This document shows, in pieces, positions 1 to 64,000 of a stretch of 64,000 nt of DNA; the stretch's first letter is position 1; each line of letters begins with the position of its first letter. Both the position numbers and the translations under genes were made by a program. The notes under the pieces were generated by a model. That model ran no database searches. It saw nothing but the letters and a program-made list of their open reading frames with translations, and was not told the DNA's origin. The DNA comes from Trematomus loennbergii (taxonomy: Eukaryota > Chordata > Actinopteri > Perciformes > Nototheniidae). The DNA lies in the NCBI GenBank assembly GCA_012861695.1, contig JAAOOA010000367.1, forward strand, positions 681,522 through 745,521. Reading direction: 5' to 3'.

Positions 1-100
1 AAGACAGGTGGAGAGGAAGACAGGTGGAGAGTACTTTTAATACTTGAAGTACATTTCGTACACTTCTGTTAAAGTATTATTTTAATTCAGGACTTCTAAC

Positions 101-340
101 GGAGTACTTTAAGGATCATACAGAGTACTTTAAGGATCCTACAGAGTACTTTAAGGATCCTACAGAGTACTTTAAGGATCCTACAGAGTACTTTAAGGAT
201 CCTACAGAGTACTTTAAGGATCCTACAGAGTACTTTAAGGATCCTACAGAGTACTTTAAGGATCATACAGAGTACTTTAAGGATCCTACAGAGTACTTTA
301 AGGATCCTACAGAGTACTTTAAGGATCCTACAGAGTACTT
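101..340. repeat. 21-bp minisatellite, about 11 units
   Basis: Unit ACAGAGTACTTTAAGGATCCT repeats head to tail with only a C/A change in two units. The unit is a multiple of three, so it leaves an open frame on the minus strand that is not a gene. It lies in phf14 intron 16. Confidence 0.95.
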
Positions 341-54207
<53,867 letters not shown>

Positions 54208-54208
<1 letters not shown>

Positions 54209-54340
54209 CTTGTGTCTGTTTTCTCTCCTGTTAGCCTGTTAGCAGCAGCTCTCCTGTTAGCCTGTTAGCATCAGCATGAGGACAATGGAGCTGTGACGTC
54301 AGCCTGATGTTGTTGCCATGGGGACAGATATATGAGGAGG
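54208..54340 (-). other. phf14: phf14 exon 1, non-coding except the A of the start codon; 5' limit unknown
   Basis: On the minus strand the sequence ACACAAGA is followed by a perfect donor GTGAGT (54202-54207). Exon 2 begins with TGGACCGAGG directly after a TTTGCAG acceptor, so the exon 1 terminal A plus TG makes the ATG and gives MDRGVKRRQVKPL, the expected PHF14 N-terminus. No other ATG could open exon 2 in frame. The 5' limit is a guess: the transcription start cannot be read from sequence, and 54340 simply includes the CRE-like site and nearby GC-richer sequence. Confidence 0.7.
54294..54301. promoter_or_regulatory. Full palindromic CRE (TGACGTCA) at the phf14 promoter
   Basis: TGACGTCA lies 86 bp upstream of the exon 1 donor, in the place expected for the core promoter or first exon. 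The full 8-bp palindrome is the CREB/ATF consensus, common in proximal promoters of broadly expressed genes. Just beyond it (about 54311-54324) is GTTGCCATGGGGAC, half of an RFX X-box. No TATA box is evident. Use as a promoter element is inferred from position only. Confidence 0.5.
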
Positions 54341-54884
54341 ATGCACTGCAGAGGAAGATATGATAAAAACAGGTAATAAATAAAACCATGTTGCTTATTA
54401 AAATAACATACTGTACCTACATATTGCAGCCTACTTGCACAACATAACAGACATATGTAACTGCACCTACGGTATGTTTCTGTCCCTTTAGTAGATATTA
54501 CAGAGTATTATACATGGTTCTGTAGTGTGTGATACTCCTCTGAATATTTGTCTTTTCTACTGAGAATATGTATATTTTTGTTTTATGTGTATTTCTATTG
54601 TATTTCATTCTATTATTCTGTGACATCCATCATAAATGAAGTATTGGTATTTTCTAACTAAGAGTTAGGAGCATAATTAAAAACAAGTTATAAAGAAAAA
54701 TAAAGAGTTATATCACAAAACAATAAAACATGAACAGTGATACCACTAAAATGACCCCAAACTAAAAGCCAAATTAAAAAGATAGGTCTGCAATTTATTT
54801 TTATAAACGCTAATGGAGTTTGCTGAAGATCCAATCCATTACGAAGAACAATTAAAAACACGTCTGCATCACTCTCAGTTTTTA

Positions 54885-55050
54885 AGAAAAGCCTAAAGAC
54901 CCTCCTGTTCTGCACCAACATGTACTGACTGTCCTGGTTTTCTCTTTGAACCTTGTATTCTCTGTTTTTAAATCAAGCTCCCTAGGGTTCTACGTCCTGC
55001 TTTCTAAAAAACTCTCATTGAATTGTGAAGCACCGTGAGATGATGTTGTG
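54885..55050 (+). mobile_element. LINE 3' end, copy A, cut off by a TTAA element
   Basis: AAGACCCTCCTGTTCTGCAC, TGACTGTCCTGGTTTTCTCT, GAAGCACCGTGAGATGATGT, then broken at TTAA. Copy B at 56479-56690 continues past this point. Confidence 0.7.
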
Positions 55051-55054
55051 TTAA

Positions 55055-55761
55055 AGGTCCCATGTCATGGCCATTTCTACTGATCATAATTCCATTGTTG
55101 AGGTATACTAAAATAGATTTATATTGTGCAATGTTCCAAACTCACATTGGTTTCTCATACAGCATCTCTGTATAGTATGTGTATTCACTCTCTGTCCTAA
55201 ACGGCTGTTGGAGCTCCTGCCCCCCTCCCTCCCTGTGAGCCCAGTGGCCGTCAGCGAGACACAGCGAAACCCAGCCCGGAACACACACACACACACACCC
55301 GCAGCCTGGCTGGGAGTTTGTGTGTGTGCCCAGGCTGAGTTCTGCGGTGTCTCGCCGACCCCACACCAGTGAGCCAGCTCACAGTGTCCGCTCCTCGCAG
55401 CAGCGAGCCTCGCAACGTCCCGCCGAGTGTGTGTGTGAGGAAGTCCGCGGATTGGTCAAAACGTAACGGCTCCGTGGACGTAACGGCTCCACGGATTGGT
55501 CAATTTGGACCAATCTGCGGAGCCGTTACGCTACGTCACTATACCCGAAATACGTCACTGTACCCAAGAAGTAAACAATGGAAAAAGAGAAATCCCCAAC
55601 GAGGCGTTCTGGGGCAGCATAGACAGGTCTTTTCTGTGTTAGAGTTTTACTCGCTACAGGGTGTACTTTGAGGGTTTGTGACTCTGCAGACCGTTTACAT
55701 GCAGAAAAACCTACATAACACAAGGGGACGGTAATAACCGGAAAAACATGACATGGGACCT
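55055..55761. mobile_element. TTAA-flanked MITE A
   Basis: Inverted ends AGGTCCCATGTCATG, TTAA on both sides (55051-55054, 55762-55765). Its right part, 55676-55740, contains CTGCAGACCGTTTACATGCA and GAAAAACCTACATAACACAA, the single-copy counterpart of the 71-bp minisatellite. A palindromic block around TAACGGCTCCGTGG lies at 55465-55530. Confidence 0.85.
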
Positions 55762-55765
55762 TTAA

Positions 55766-56474
55766 AGGGGACCTATCATGCAAAATGCACTTGTTGATGT
55801 ATTTTATACATCAAGATGTGTCCCCGGTGTGTCAGGGAACTCACGCAGCGTCAGAAAATAAAACCCTCTCTCTTTCCTCCGTACCCAAATCTCTAAAAAC
55901 GGGGGTACAACGGAGCTGATCCAGATTTGCGTCCGATATGACGTAATATCGGCGGCGGATCCACAGCACTATCAGAAAGTTGCTATCAGAAACAATGCCC
56001 GACTGTTTTGGACGTAATATGGTCGGTGTTTACATTAGCATCGCTAACACTCAGAGCTAACCTGTACTGGAGAGCATGTGTGTGAAGAAGCAGGAAATAA
56101 AAAGGAACTCACCTTGTGGTATAACCGGCAAGAGAGAAAGCCTTTGAGCTCCATACTGTTTCAGAAATAATCCTTGATAATCCATGATATGGCGTTTCAT
56201 CACGGCAGTATTTAGTTTAGACAGTAGCTGCCAGGTCCCGCATGAGCTCAGCCCCTCCTTTTTTATTTTTCATCAATCTTTTATTTTTTTAAAGCTTTAT
56301 ACCCCAAATCAGCACTTTTGAAACAGGAAGTGAAATAGAGGGATATGAGGCATGGCTTGAATGGGTGATCTGTTTGGTATTTTGAGCAAAACACTTCATA
56401 GACATGTTTTTTATATACATTTGTATATATCTGAGACCTATGCTATTGCCTAAAAATAGCATGATAGGTGACCT
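55766..56474. mobile_element. TTAA-flanked MITE B, adjacent to A
   Basis: Ends AGGGGACCTATCATGC and, inverted from the right, AGGTCACCTATCATGC, TTAA at 55762-55765 and 56475-56478. Same family as 4644-5843, opposite orientation, with the 53-bp segment once (55795-55845). Confidence 0.87.
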
Positions 56475-56478
56475 TTAA

Positions 56479-56690
56479 GACCCTCCTTTTCCGCACCGAG
56501 TTTTACTGACTGTCCTGGTTTTCTCTTTTAACTTTGTATTCTTTGTTTTTAAATTAAGCTCCCTAGTGTTCTACGTTCTGCTTTTTAAAAATATGTTTCG
56601 TAAATCATTTTTAACTCTCATTGAATTGTGAAGCACCTTGAGATGATGTTGTGTTAAAAGTGTGCAATACAAGATAACATGTATTATTAT
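56479..56690 (+). mobile_element. LINE 3' end, copy B
   Basis: GACCCTCCTTTTCCGCACCG, TGACTGTCCTGGTTTTCTCT, GAAGCACCTTGAGATGATGT, then AAAAGTGTGCAATACAAG and an ATT repeat. It keeps the part that copy A lacks. Confidence 0.7.
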
Positions 56691-57552
56691 TATTATTATT
56701 ATTAAATGAAATGTTGCACATGGCTTTTAATACTAGTTGAACACAACATTTTGATATTTGTATGTGTTTTTATATGTTTCTAGTTATTGTGCTTTTTATA
56801 TTGTTTTTAATTATTGTTTTATTATTTTACTCCTATTGTGTTATTTTATATTTGTTCCCTGTACAGCACTTTGGTCAACTGAGGTTGTTTTAAATGTGTT
56901 ATATAAATAAATAAAGATTGAGATTGTCACCTGCCTCAATGTTAAAAAGTGCTGCTTTTACTTCCAATAAAACGCTGTATTAACTTGTAATCCAGTGAGT
57001 TGTATTCTGTTAATTCACACCTGGCCTCACTAACATTATCACAGGGACTCCAACACTATCTGGATGCATCATGTAGTAAACGATAAACGCTGATAGTGAT
57101 GATGATGATGAAGATAGTGATGATGAATATGATGATAGTGATGATGAATATGATGATGGTTATCCTCAGTGTTTTGATGCCCTGATAAAAACCTCCTCTG
57201 CAGCACAAAGCGGGGCCATTTATCTTCTGCAGGACCGTTGTCTTCGTCCCTTTTGCTTCGCGGCGCCATCCGTCTTCCCCTCATCGAGCATCAGGATCAA
57301 TCCCCGCTCATTTATTTTAATCCTCTCTTTATTTGCTAAACTGGCAAAGTCAGTGGAGGACAATGGAAACAAAGCTGGGGGTTTGAAAATGAGCCAAAAG
57401 TAGGAAGTTATGCAACTGATTAACTCAAAAAGAACATTTGCAGAAAATTACAAACAACTGCATATTAGGGATCTTTTCAGTACTCAAGATCCTCTAATCT
57501 GAAACAAAGGTTGGCAATTTGAGTACCAAGCTGTTTTTAACATGTCTCTTAA
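56691..57552. other. Intergenic: AT-rich, GAT repeat, no gene
   Basis: 56730-56930 ends ATATAAATAAATAAAGATTG and looks like another LINE 3' end. 57092-57162 is a GAT-rich repeat. 57170-57300 is balanced in composition with a 71-codon minus-strand open frame of which the last part is the GAT repeat; I do not consider it a gene. Confidence 0.5.
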
Positions 57553-57934
57553 AGGTGGGGTAGGTAAGTTTGAGAAACCGGCTCGAGATACACTTTTTGT
57601 TATATTCCATGGAATGCTCTTAACATCCCGATAGCAATGAATATCTTCAGTGCTTTGACAAAAAATCCATAAAAAAATGTCATCTGTGGAAGCCGTAGTA
57701 CTGTAAAAAGCACGACCAATCATTTTAGCCGGCCCAGCTAAAATAACTGGATGGCCTACCTGCCTGTCAGCCTTCCATCTGTGCACAAACTTATCTCGTG
57801 CCCTCATTGGTCACGTGCGCGTTCGTGTGTGTTGGAGGAGGGGCTCTGTAAGGAAGTGGGAGATTTCTTCCGGCTGTGTATTTTCAAATTCTAGCACACT
57901 CGAGCCGGTTTCTCCAAAATTACCTACCCCACCT
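57553..57934 (-). mobile_element. TTAA-flanked MITE, copy 2
   Basis: Ends AGGTGGGGTAGGTAAGTTTG, TTAA at 57549-57552 and 57935-57938. Near-identical, reversed copy of 37614-37993. Confidence 0.9.
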
Positions 57935-57970
57935 TTAAGTTCTGTTAAATGTTTTCAAATGTCAACACAA

Positions 57971-59476
57971 ACTTTAAAGAGTCCTCTCTTGCTGATGTTC
58001 AGGTGTATATCAGTAGTGTCTCTACTTTAAAGAGTCCTCTCCTGCTGATGTTCAGGTGTATATCAGTATATAGTGTCTCTACTTTAAAGAGTCTTCTCCT
58101 GCTGATGTTCAGGTGTATATCAGTATGTACTCTACTTTAAAGAGTCCTCTCCTGCTGATGTTCAGGTGTATATCAGTATGTGGTGTCTCTACTTTAAAGA
58201 GTCCTCTCCTGCTGATGTTCAGGTGTATATCAGTATGTAGTGTCTCTACTTTAAAGATTCCTCTCCTGCTGATGTTCAGGTGTATATCAGTATGTGGTGT
58301 CTCTACTTTAAAGAGTCCTCTCCTGCTGATGTTCAGGTGTATATCAGTATGTAGAGTCTCTACTTTAAAGAGTCCTCTCCTGCTGATGTTCAGGTGTATA
58401 TCAGTATGTGGTGTCTCTACTTTAAAGAGTCCTCTCCTGCTGATGTTCAGGTGTCTATCAGTATATAGTGTCTCTACTTTAAAGAGTCCTCTCCTGCTGA
58501 TGTTCAGGTGTATATCAGTATGTACTCTACTTTAAAGAGTCCTCTCCTGCTGATGTTCAGGTGTATATCAGTATGTGGTGTCTCTACTTTAAAGAGTCCT
58601 CTCCTGCTGATGTTCAGGTGTATATCAGTATGTAGTGTCTCTACTTTAAAGATTCCTCTCCTGCTGATGTTCAGGTGTATATCAGTATGTGGTGTCTCTA
58701 CTTTAAAGAGTCCTCTCCTGCTGATGTTCAGGTGTATATCAGTATGTAGAGTCTCTACTTTAAAGAGTCCTCTCCTGCTGATGTTCAGGTGTATATCAGT
58801 ATGTAGTGTCTCTACTTTAAAGAGTCCTCTCCTGCTGATGTTCAGTTGTATATCAGTATGTGGTGTCTCTACTTTAAAGAGTCCTCTCCTGCTGATGTTC
58901 AGGTGTATATCAGTATGTTGTAGAGTCTCTACTTTAAAGAGTCCTCTCCTGCTGATGTTCAGGTGTATATCAGTATGTAGTGTCTCTACTTTAAAGAGTC
59001 CTCTCCTGCTGATGTTCAGGTGTATATCAGTGTGTAGTGTCTCTACTTTAAAGAGTCCTCTCCTGCTGATGTTCAGGTGTATATCAGTATGTAGTGTCTC
59101 TCCTTTAAAGAGTCCTCTCCTGCTGATGTTCAGGTGTATATCAGTATGTAGTGTGTCTACTTTAAAGAGTCCTCTCCTGCTGATGTTCAGGTGTATATCA
59201 GTATGTAGTGTCTCTACTTTAAAGAGTCATCTCCTGCTGATGTTCAGGTGTATATCAGTATGTAGTGTCTCTACTTTAAAGAGTCCTCTCCTGCTGATGT
59301 TCAGGTTTATATCAGTATGTAGTGTCTCTACTTTAAAGAGTCCTCTCCTGCTGATGTTCAGGTGTATATCAGTATGTAGTGTCTCTACTTTAAAGAGTCC
59401 TCTCCTGCTGATGTTCAGGTGTATATCAGTATGTAGTGTCTCTACTTTAAAGAGTCCTCTCCTGCTGATGTTCAGG
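57971..59476. repeat. 57-bp minisatellite, about 26 units
   Basis: Unit ACTTTAAAGAGTCCTCTCCT, GCTGATGTTCAGGTGTATAT, CAGTATGTAGTGTCTCT. Fifty-seven is 19 codons, so one plus-strand frame stays open for 337 codons. Several units share a second-order block: 58134-58512 is repeated by 58529 onwards, showing duplication of several units at once. About 30 bp from the MITE at 57553-57934. Confidence 0.97.
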
Positions 59477-61109
59477 TTTTTTAAGCTAAAACGATCTAAC
59501 TGTTTACTTACTGTATTGTGATTCAGAAGCACAGAAAACACTCTAGTCATTTACAAAAGGACAAATGAAGTGCACACACATCCCGTATACCAGCGTTACC
59601 CTCAGGCCATTTACTCCGAGGGCAGGATGAAATGCGACGGGCGATAAAAACTCCATGTTGGCGACTTTAGTGAAGAGTGATTTAAGGAGGAAGAGTTTTC
59701 TCCTCTGATATCAGTCAGCTCGATGAGCCGCAGGACAGAAGCAATTACACGAGTCGGAATAACACAGGAAATAAAAACATTACTATAAAGACACTGTGTG
59801 ACGTGTGAGCGTTAAAACCTCATCTGAAGAGGAGTAATTGCATTGTGTGTTATTTATGAATCGTGAGGTAAACACGTCTGTAAACACCTCCACCTCCACC
59901 TTCTTGCATTTAAATTGGAATATTTATCTGTACATATAGTGTAAATCACATGACTTCATTTATCTTTCATGAGTCTCTGCCTCTACAGTTAGTATTTGTG
60001 CAGAAACTGAATTGTATTTCTGCTTGGCTGCCGACGCCTCGCTGTATAAATGTTAACGTGCAACCAATTACATCTGAGACATGCAGGACAAATGATATTT
60101 AAAGAAGAGTCGTTTTCAGCTCTCACTGAGATAAATCTGAAGATGCAATTTAATGAAGATCGAACAAAGTGTTTTTGTGTTTGTCTTTTTTAAACGTTGG
60201 TTGTAAAACAGAAGCTCCGGGACTCCTAGATGAGGCAAGGGATATACAAATTAAGTAACTGTACTTCATTGACTCTAAAATGTACTAAGTTAGACTAGTA
60301 CAATATTTATAACTCTCCTCTTTGTGCGTAGAGTGTAGAAACAGGTCTGTGTAGCCTAGCCTAGCTTAAAACAAAAACAGCGCTGTCTTAATTTGCATAC
60401 TTCTGTATTTTCTCTTGCTATTTTGAGTGCCAAGAAGTGCATTTACGCTAAGAAATATTGCTAAATGCACTATACGTACCCTCATGGTGCCTTTATAACG
60501 GTCAGAAAGTGTGTGAAAGAGTGTGTAACGCTGGACACACTCGAAGACCGCCATCTTGGCTACGTAGCATTAGCTCAAGTGAACTCCGCACTTTACAAAT
60601 AAAAGTTAAACATGCTGCTGTTTCTTTCTGTAGTTGATAAAGATACAGATATACTCTCGTCAAAAAGAAGCCAATGTTAATTGTAATGGGTTAGTAGAGC
60701 AGTGTGTAATGATTTAGTACAACAAACAATAATGCTGTTAGCTAACAAGCTAGCTAATGGGCTAATGGGCAAATCGGCTAGCTAACAATAATAATCAATT
60801 TGATTTATAAGCGCACTTTTCATTCGCGTGAACAAAACTCAACGTGCTACAGAGTAAAAAGGCTGAAACAAAACAACAAAAACAATTAAAACAACAGAAT
60901 AAAAGCAGTGACATTTATAAATGTGGGGGTTTTAAAAATCTAGTAAAAGGCTATTCTAAAAAGATGCGTTTTTGTTAACCAGCTGGATAACAGCAGCCAT
61001 TTGCATTTTGAGAAAATGCTACGATATTCACACACTAAGTACACAGTACAAGTATTCACTGTGTACAATAAGGCAGTGTAGGCTACTAAGGAAAGTATCC
61101 AAAAAAAGA
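59477..61109. other. Intergenic: unique sequence, no gene
   Basis: 59560-60200 is balanced, non-repetitive sequence. 60735-60795 has GCTAGCTAACAAGCTAGCTA words. No open frame with coding character. Confidence 0.45.
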
Positions 61110-61716
61110 CCCAGTCTCACGGCATTTCGTGTTATAGTCACAACATTAATTGAATCTATTGATTCGTGTTCACCAACACGATTTTCGCATTTTTTTCGTG
61201 TCACACAGAACGATTTTAAAAGCAATGTATTTATATTGGTAGTATGATGTTTCGTGCCTGCACCACGTCTTTTTGTCCGGTCGGGTCTTGGAAGACCGGA
61301 AGCTGTGTGGTTTATAAAAACATTTTCTTACTCAATATCTTACCCTAAGCCTAACCCTAAGCCTTTTATTTTAAATTGTAGAATGTCTGACTTTTTTTGC
61401 CGTCAGTGAGGAAAAGAAATGGCTCAGAGCCTCAGAATACAGACATCTATATTTTTGTAATCTTTTATTTTCCTCCTAATTTGTTATTATTTGGTGCAGG
61501 CACGAAACATACTACCAATAGAAATACATTGCTTCTAAAATCGTTCTGTGTCAGAATACTGAAATCTGTATATTTTTTTTTCCTTCTAATTTGTTATTAT
61601 TTACATTGCTTTTAAAATCGTTCTGTGTGACACGAAAAAAATGGCGAAATCGTGCTGGTGAACACGAATCAATAGATTAATTTCGTGACTATTACACGAA
61701 ATGCCGTGAGACTGGG
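61110..61716. mobile_element. Fold-back DNA element with long inverted arms
   Basis: Ends CCCAGTCTCACGGCATTTCG on both sides, with inverted arms of about 115 bp (ATTGATTCGTGTTCACCA, CGTGTCACACAGAACGATTT). A further inverted piece of the left arm (GGTGCAGGCACGAAACATAC) is at 61491-61545. No transposase. Confidence 0.85.
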
Positions 61717-62155
61717 TTGAACCATGGGGCTTTTATTTACACTTATATCTTAACCCAAACTTTAAAAAATGAGGTTTCTTCACATGCATCCATCAGAACG
61801 CGAGATACACAAATTGGAAGTCCTTCACCCCTTAAAGTCTTACATTTCAACATACTTCACTTTATTTCACTACAAACATGGGGAGCCACAGAGAGAGAGA
61901 GAGATACATGTGAAGAGGGGAAATTGGAAAGAGACGTTTGGGTCAATGGGTTCAACATCTTAAAAACCTTATTTGTGACGCTAATATCTCTTTTAGTCCT
62001 TCTGCAATAAAATGTGTTTACTTAAAACTCATCACTTCAAATGTTTATCATATTTTTATAATATCCAATTTACTGTTAGCTCGCACACTTGACCCTAAAC
62101 CGCGAAATCTTTAAAAGATGCTATTTGCAGAAGAAGAGTCAGAGGATTTTCAAAC

Positions 62156-62156
<1 letters not shown>
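61717..62156. other. Intergenic: no feature seen
   Basis: AT-rich unique-looking sequence, short GA tract at 61890-61905. Confidence 0.45.
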
Positions 62157-62201
<45 letters not shown>

Positions 62202-62202
62202 A

Positions 62203-62281
<79 letters not shown>
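62157..62281. repeat. (CA)n microsatellite
   Basis: CA repeat with one CACC interruption. Confidence 0.97.
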
Positions 62282-62286
<5 letters not shown>

Positions 62287-63199
62287 CATAAGTATCTGCA
62301 AGGTTAATAGATGTCATGGAGAGTGTGTTCATTAATCTGACACCTTTCCTGTGTTTCTATCTCATCGCTGCTCCGCCACTTTGAATCTCATGACGCCTCA
62401 GTCACGTTCGCACAGATATCCTCAGAAAAATGCAGATGTCTTCCAATTCCCTTTAAAAAGCGACAAACGATTTATAAAAGTTGCAGCTCTCTCTGTGTGT
62501 GATGGATGGGCTGTCATCCTCCCACAGTGCATTGCTTCTTTCTCTTTATGGACGCCTCACTGTGAGCGGCACGCTGTACTTCTTCTCTCTTATCGTAACT
62601 CCGCTGCTTTCGGGCCGCCTCACATAAACAAACAGTGAAAAATCACGACTTTGAGAGGAGGAAAGTCAGGAGATAGAGCTCAGGAGGAAATCATCTTTAC
62701 CAGAGAGGGAGGAAGTAGTCAGGTCTTTTGTTCAAGGAAAGCAGTAAAAAGAAATTGAAAAACACAAAGAAATCATGGCCATTAGCACGGGAGCAGAAAT
62801 CATATGCATTTTCATCAGAAGAAGCTTCTTCAAGGGGTTTCCCTACATTAGTACAGTATGTAGTCATCAGGCATTACCTGTTCATGATCATGATGTTACA
62901 TGAGGGATATGAATGCATGCGTTGTGTTTTGAATGTCCTCTCTAAAGATATGGTTTGTAAAAAATATGGAAATCAGAAAATAAATACAAATCTGAAATCC
63001 TTTATGAGTCCCGTTGCGGGGAAATGTACAGTGGAAGAGCAAAGGTCACATCACACACAAAAAAATAAAAATGTATAGAAACATTTTAAATAAAGACACA
63101 AAAACAGACACGTTAATAAAAAATAAAAAGACTGCAGAAAACGTCCTTGAACACAGTGACATCACTATGAATAACTTGCACTCCAACACATTGTACATG
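62282..63199. other. Intergenic: no gene seen
   Basis: Unique-looking, AT-rich towards the right. Open frames here have no coding character. Confidence 0.45.
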
Positions 63200-63315
63200 A
63201 TAGGCTAAGGGGCGGGACATCTCTAAGCGGTTGACCAATCACAACAGAGCCGGCCAGCTAACCAATCAGAGCAGACTGGGCTCTGGTTTCAGACAGAGGG
63301 TGAAAAGAGGGAGAG
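63200..63315. repeat. CCAAT-containing dispersed repeat, inverted copy
   Basis: GATAGGCTAAGGGGCGGGAC, TTGACCAATCACAACAGAGC and AACCAATCAGAGCAGAC are the inverse of 7430-7520. The CCAAT words are part of the repeat, not evidence of a promoter. Confidence 0.75.
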
Positions 63316-63605
63316 GTTGTATGTGATGTAAGTATTGCTGGGTGAAATAGCAGCAGAATAAAAAAGCAGAATGCAAAGAGTGTATATTTTATATAGACTG
63401 TATTTTGTGGTGGTTTGAAAACAAACTCATCAGTCCAATAAGTAACATAACAAATATGGAAAAAGCCTTTATTACATACTGAGATGTGTAAAGGAGAAGC
63501 TGGAGTCATTGGTGCAGCCGCTGAGTTACATGTGTGATCTGCACCCGAGAAAACACTTAGACTTGTAGAAATGTAGCTGATGTTCTCACATGTGTACCTA
63601 TATAA

Positions 63606-63707
<102 letters not shown>

Positions 63708-63708
63708 C

Positions 63709-63789
63709 CTGGTGGACATGTCTCTGAATCTGTCCCTGCAGCAGCTTATCAGCTCTGTCCAGAGTTACTCTCTCCAACACCTCCATCGC
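63709..63789 (-). CDS. Weak candidate exon of an unidentified gene
   Basis: On the minus strand a T-rich tract and CTCTGAG acceptor precede 81 bases (27 codons) open in one frame: AMEVLERVTLDRADKLLQGQ then IQRHVHQ, an amphipathic-helix-like stretch. It ends at CAG|GTCACA, a poor donor that runs into a CA repeat. It stands out from its low-complexity surroundings in composition. I do not recognise the protein, and both splice sites are unproven, so it may be chance. Confidence 0.2.
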
Positions 63790-63879
63790 CTCAGAGGAAA
63801 ATAAATTGCATCGGTGCAGTTAATAAGAATAAAAAAGATATTACAAACAGCACATAGAGACGTTTCTGCTGGAGGAGGG

Positions 63880-63881
<2 letters not shown>

Positions 63882-63970
<89 letters not shown>
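63882..63970. repeat. (GT)n microsatellite
   Basis: Pure GT near the right edge of the window. Confidence 0.98.
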
Positions 63971-63971
<1 letters not shown>

Positions 63972-64000
63972 TGGTGATCTGACGGCAGTTGGACCTCATG

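Noticed and set aside
57069..57284. 71-codon minus-strand frame MRGRRMAPRSKRDED...
   Set aside because: Half is a GAT repeat read as His; no splice sites or recognisable domain.
58508..59521. A 337-codon plus-strand open frame
   Set aside because: It is the 57-bp minisatellite read in one frame; no start context, no unique sequence, no domain.
63200..63310. Promoter with two CCAAT boxes
   Set aside because: The same block is a dispersed repeat at 6755-6815 and 7410-7500.

Overview
The window is vertebrate nuclear DNA, almost certainly from a ray-finned (teleost) fish. It holds interrupted exons with GT-AG splice sites, very dense CA/GT microsatellites, a tRNA-derived SINE with a fish-type tail, LINE 3' ends, and many short non-autonomous DNA transposons with 8-bp, TTA or TTAA target duplications. 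I see no prokaryotic gene organisation, CRISPR array or complete RNA gene.

One gene fills about 85% of the window: phf14 (PHD finger protein 14) on the minus strand. A non-coding first exon ends at 54208 and fifteen coding exons run leftwards from 51940 to 1301. The last exon or exons, with the end of the third PHD finger, lie beyond base 1. All splice sites are intact and phases join once single-base length changes are allowed for. The deduced product is about 887 residues here. In order it has an acidic Asp/Glu/Ser-rich N-terminus, a PHD - zinc knuckle - extended PHD module (exons 4-8), a conserved basic segment (exon 9), a helical segment (exons 10-11), a second PHD (exons 13-14), a basic linker (exons 14-16) and the first two cysteines of a third PHD. 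PHF14 is a nuclear chromatin reader. Five +/-1-base breaks in otherwise well-conserved exons (exon 3, exon 6, exon 8 twice, exon 14) look like homopolymer-length sequencing errors rather than decay.

The introns are unusually rich in tandem repeats. There are about a dozen minisatellites (21, 38, 53, 71, 15-30, 38, 72, 37, 72, 42 and 11 bp units), several of them visibly born inside transposable elements. Two 72-bp arrays are inverted relative to each other and bracket exons 6-9.

The right-hand 10 kb (54350-64000) is mostly intergenic: paired TTAA elements set in LINE 3' ends, a 57-bp minisatellite of about 26 units, a fold-back element and GT/CA tracts. A weak candidate exon of an unidentified minus-strand gene lies at 63709-63789. 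The strongest leads are the inverted arrays around exons 6-9 (possible circular RNA or exon skipping), the transposon-born minisatellites, and the pattern of single-base breaks.
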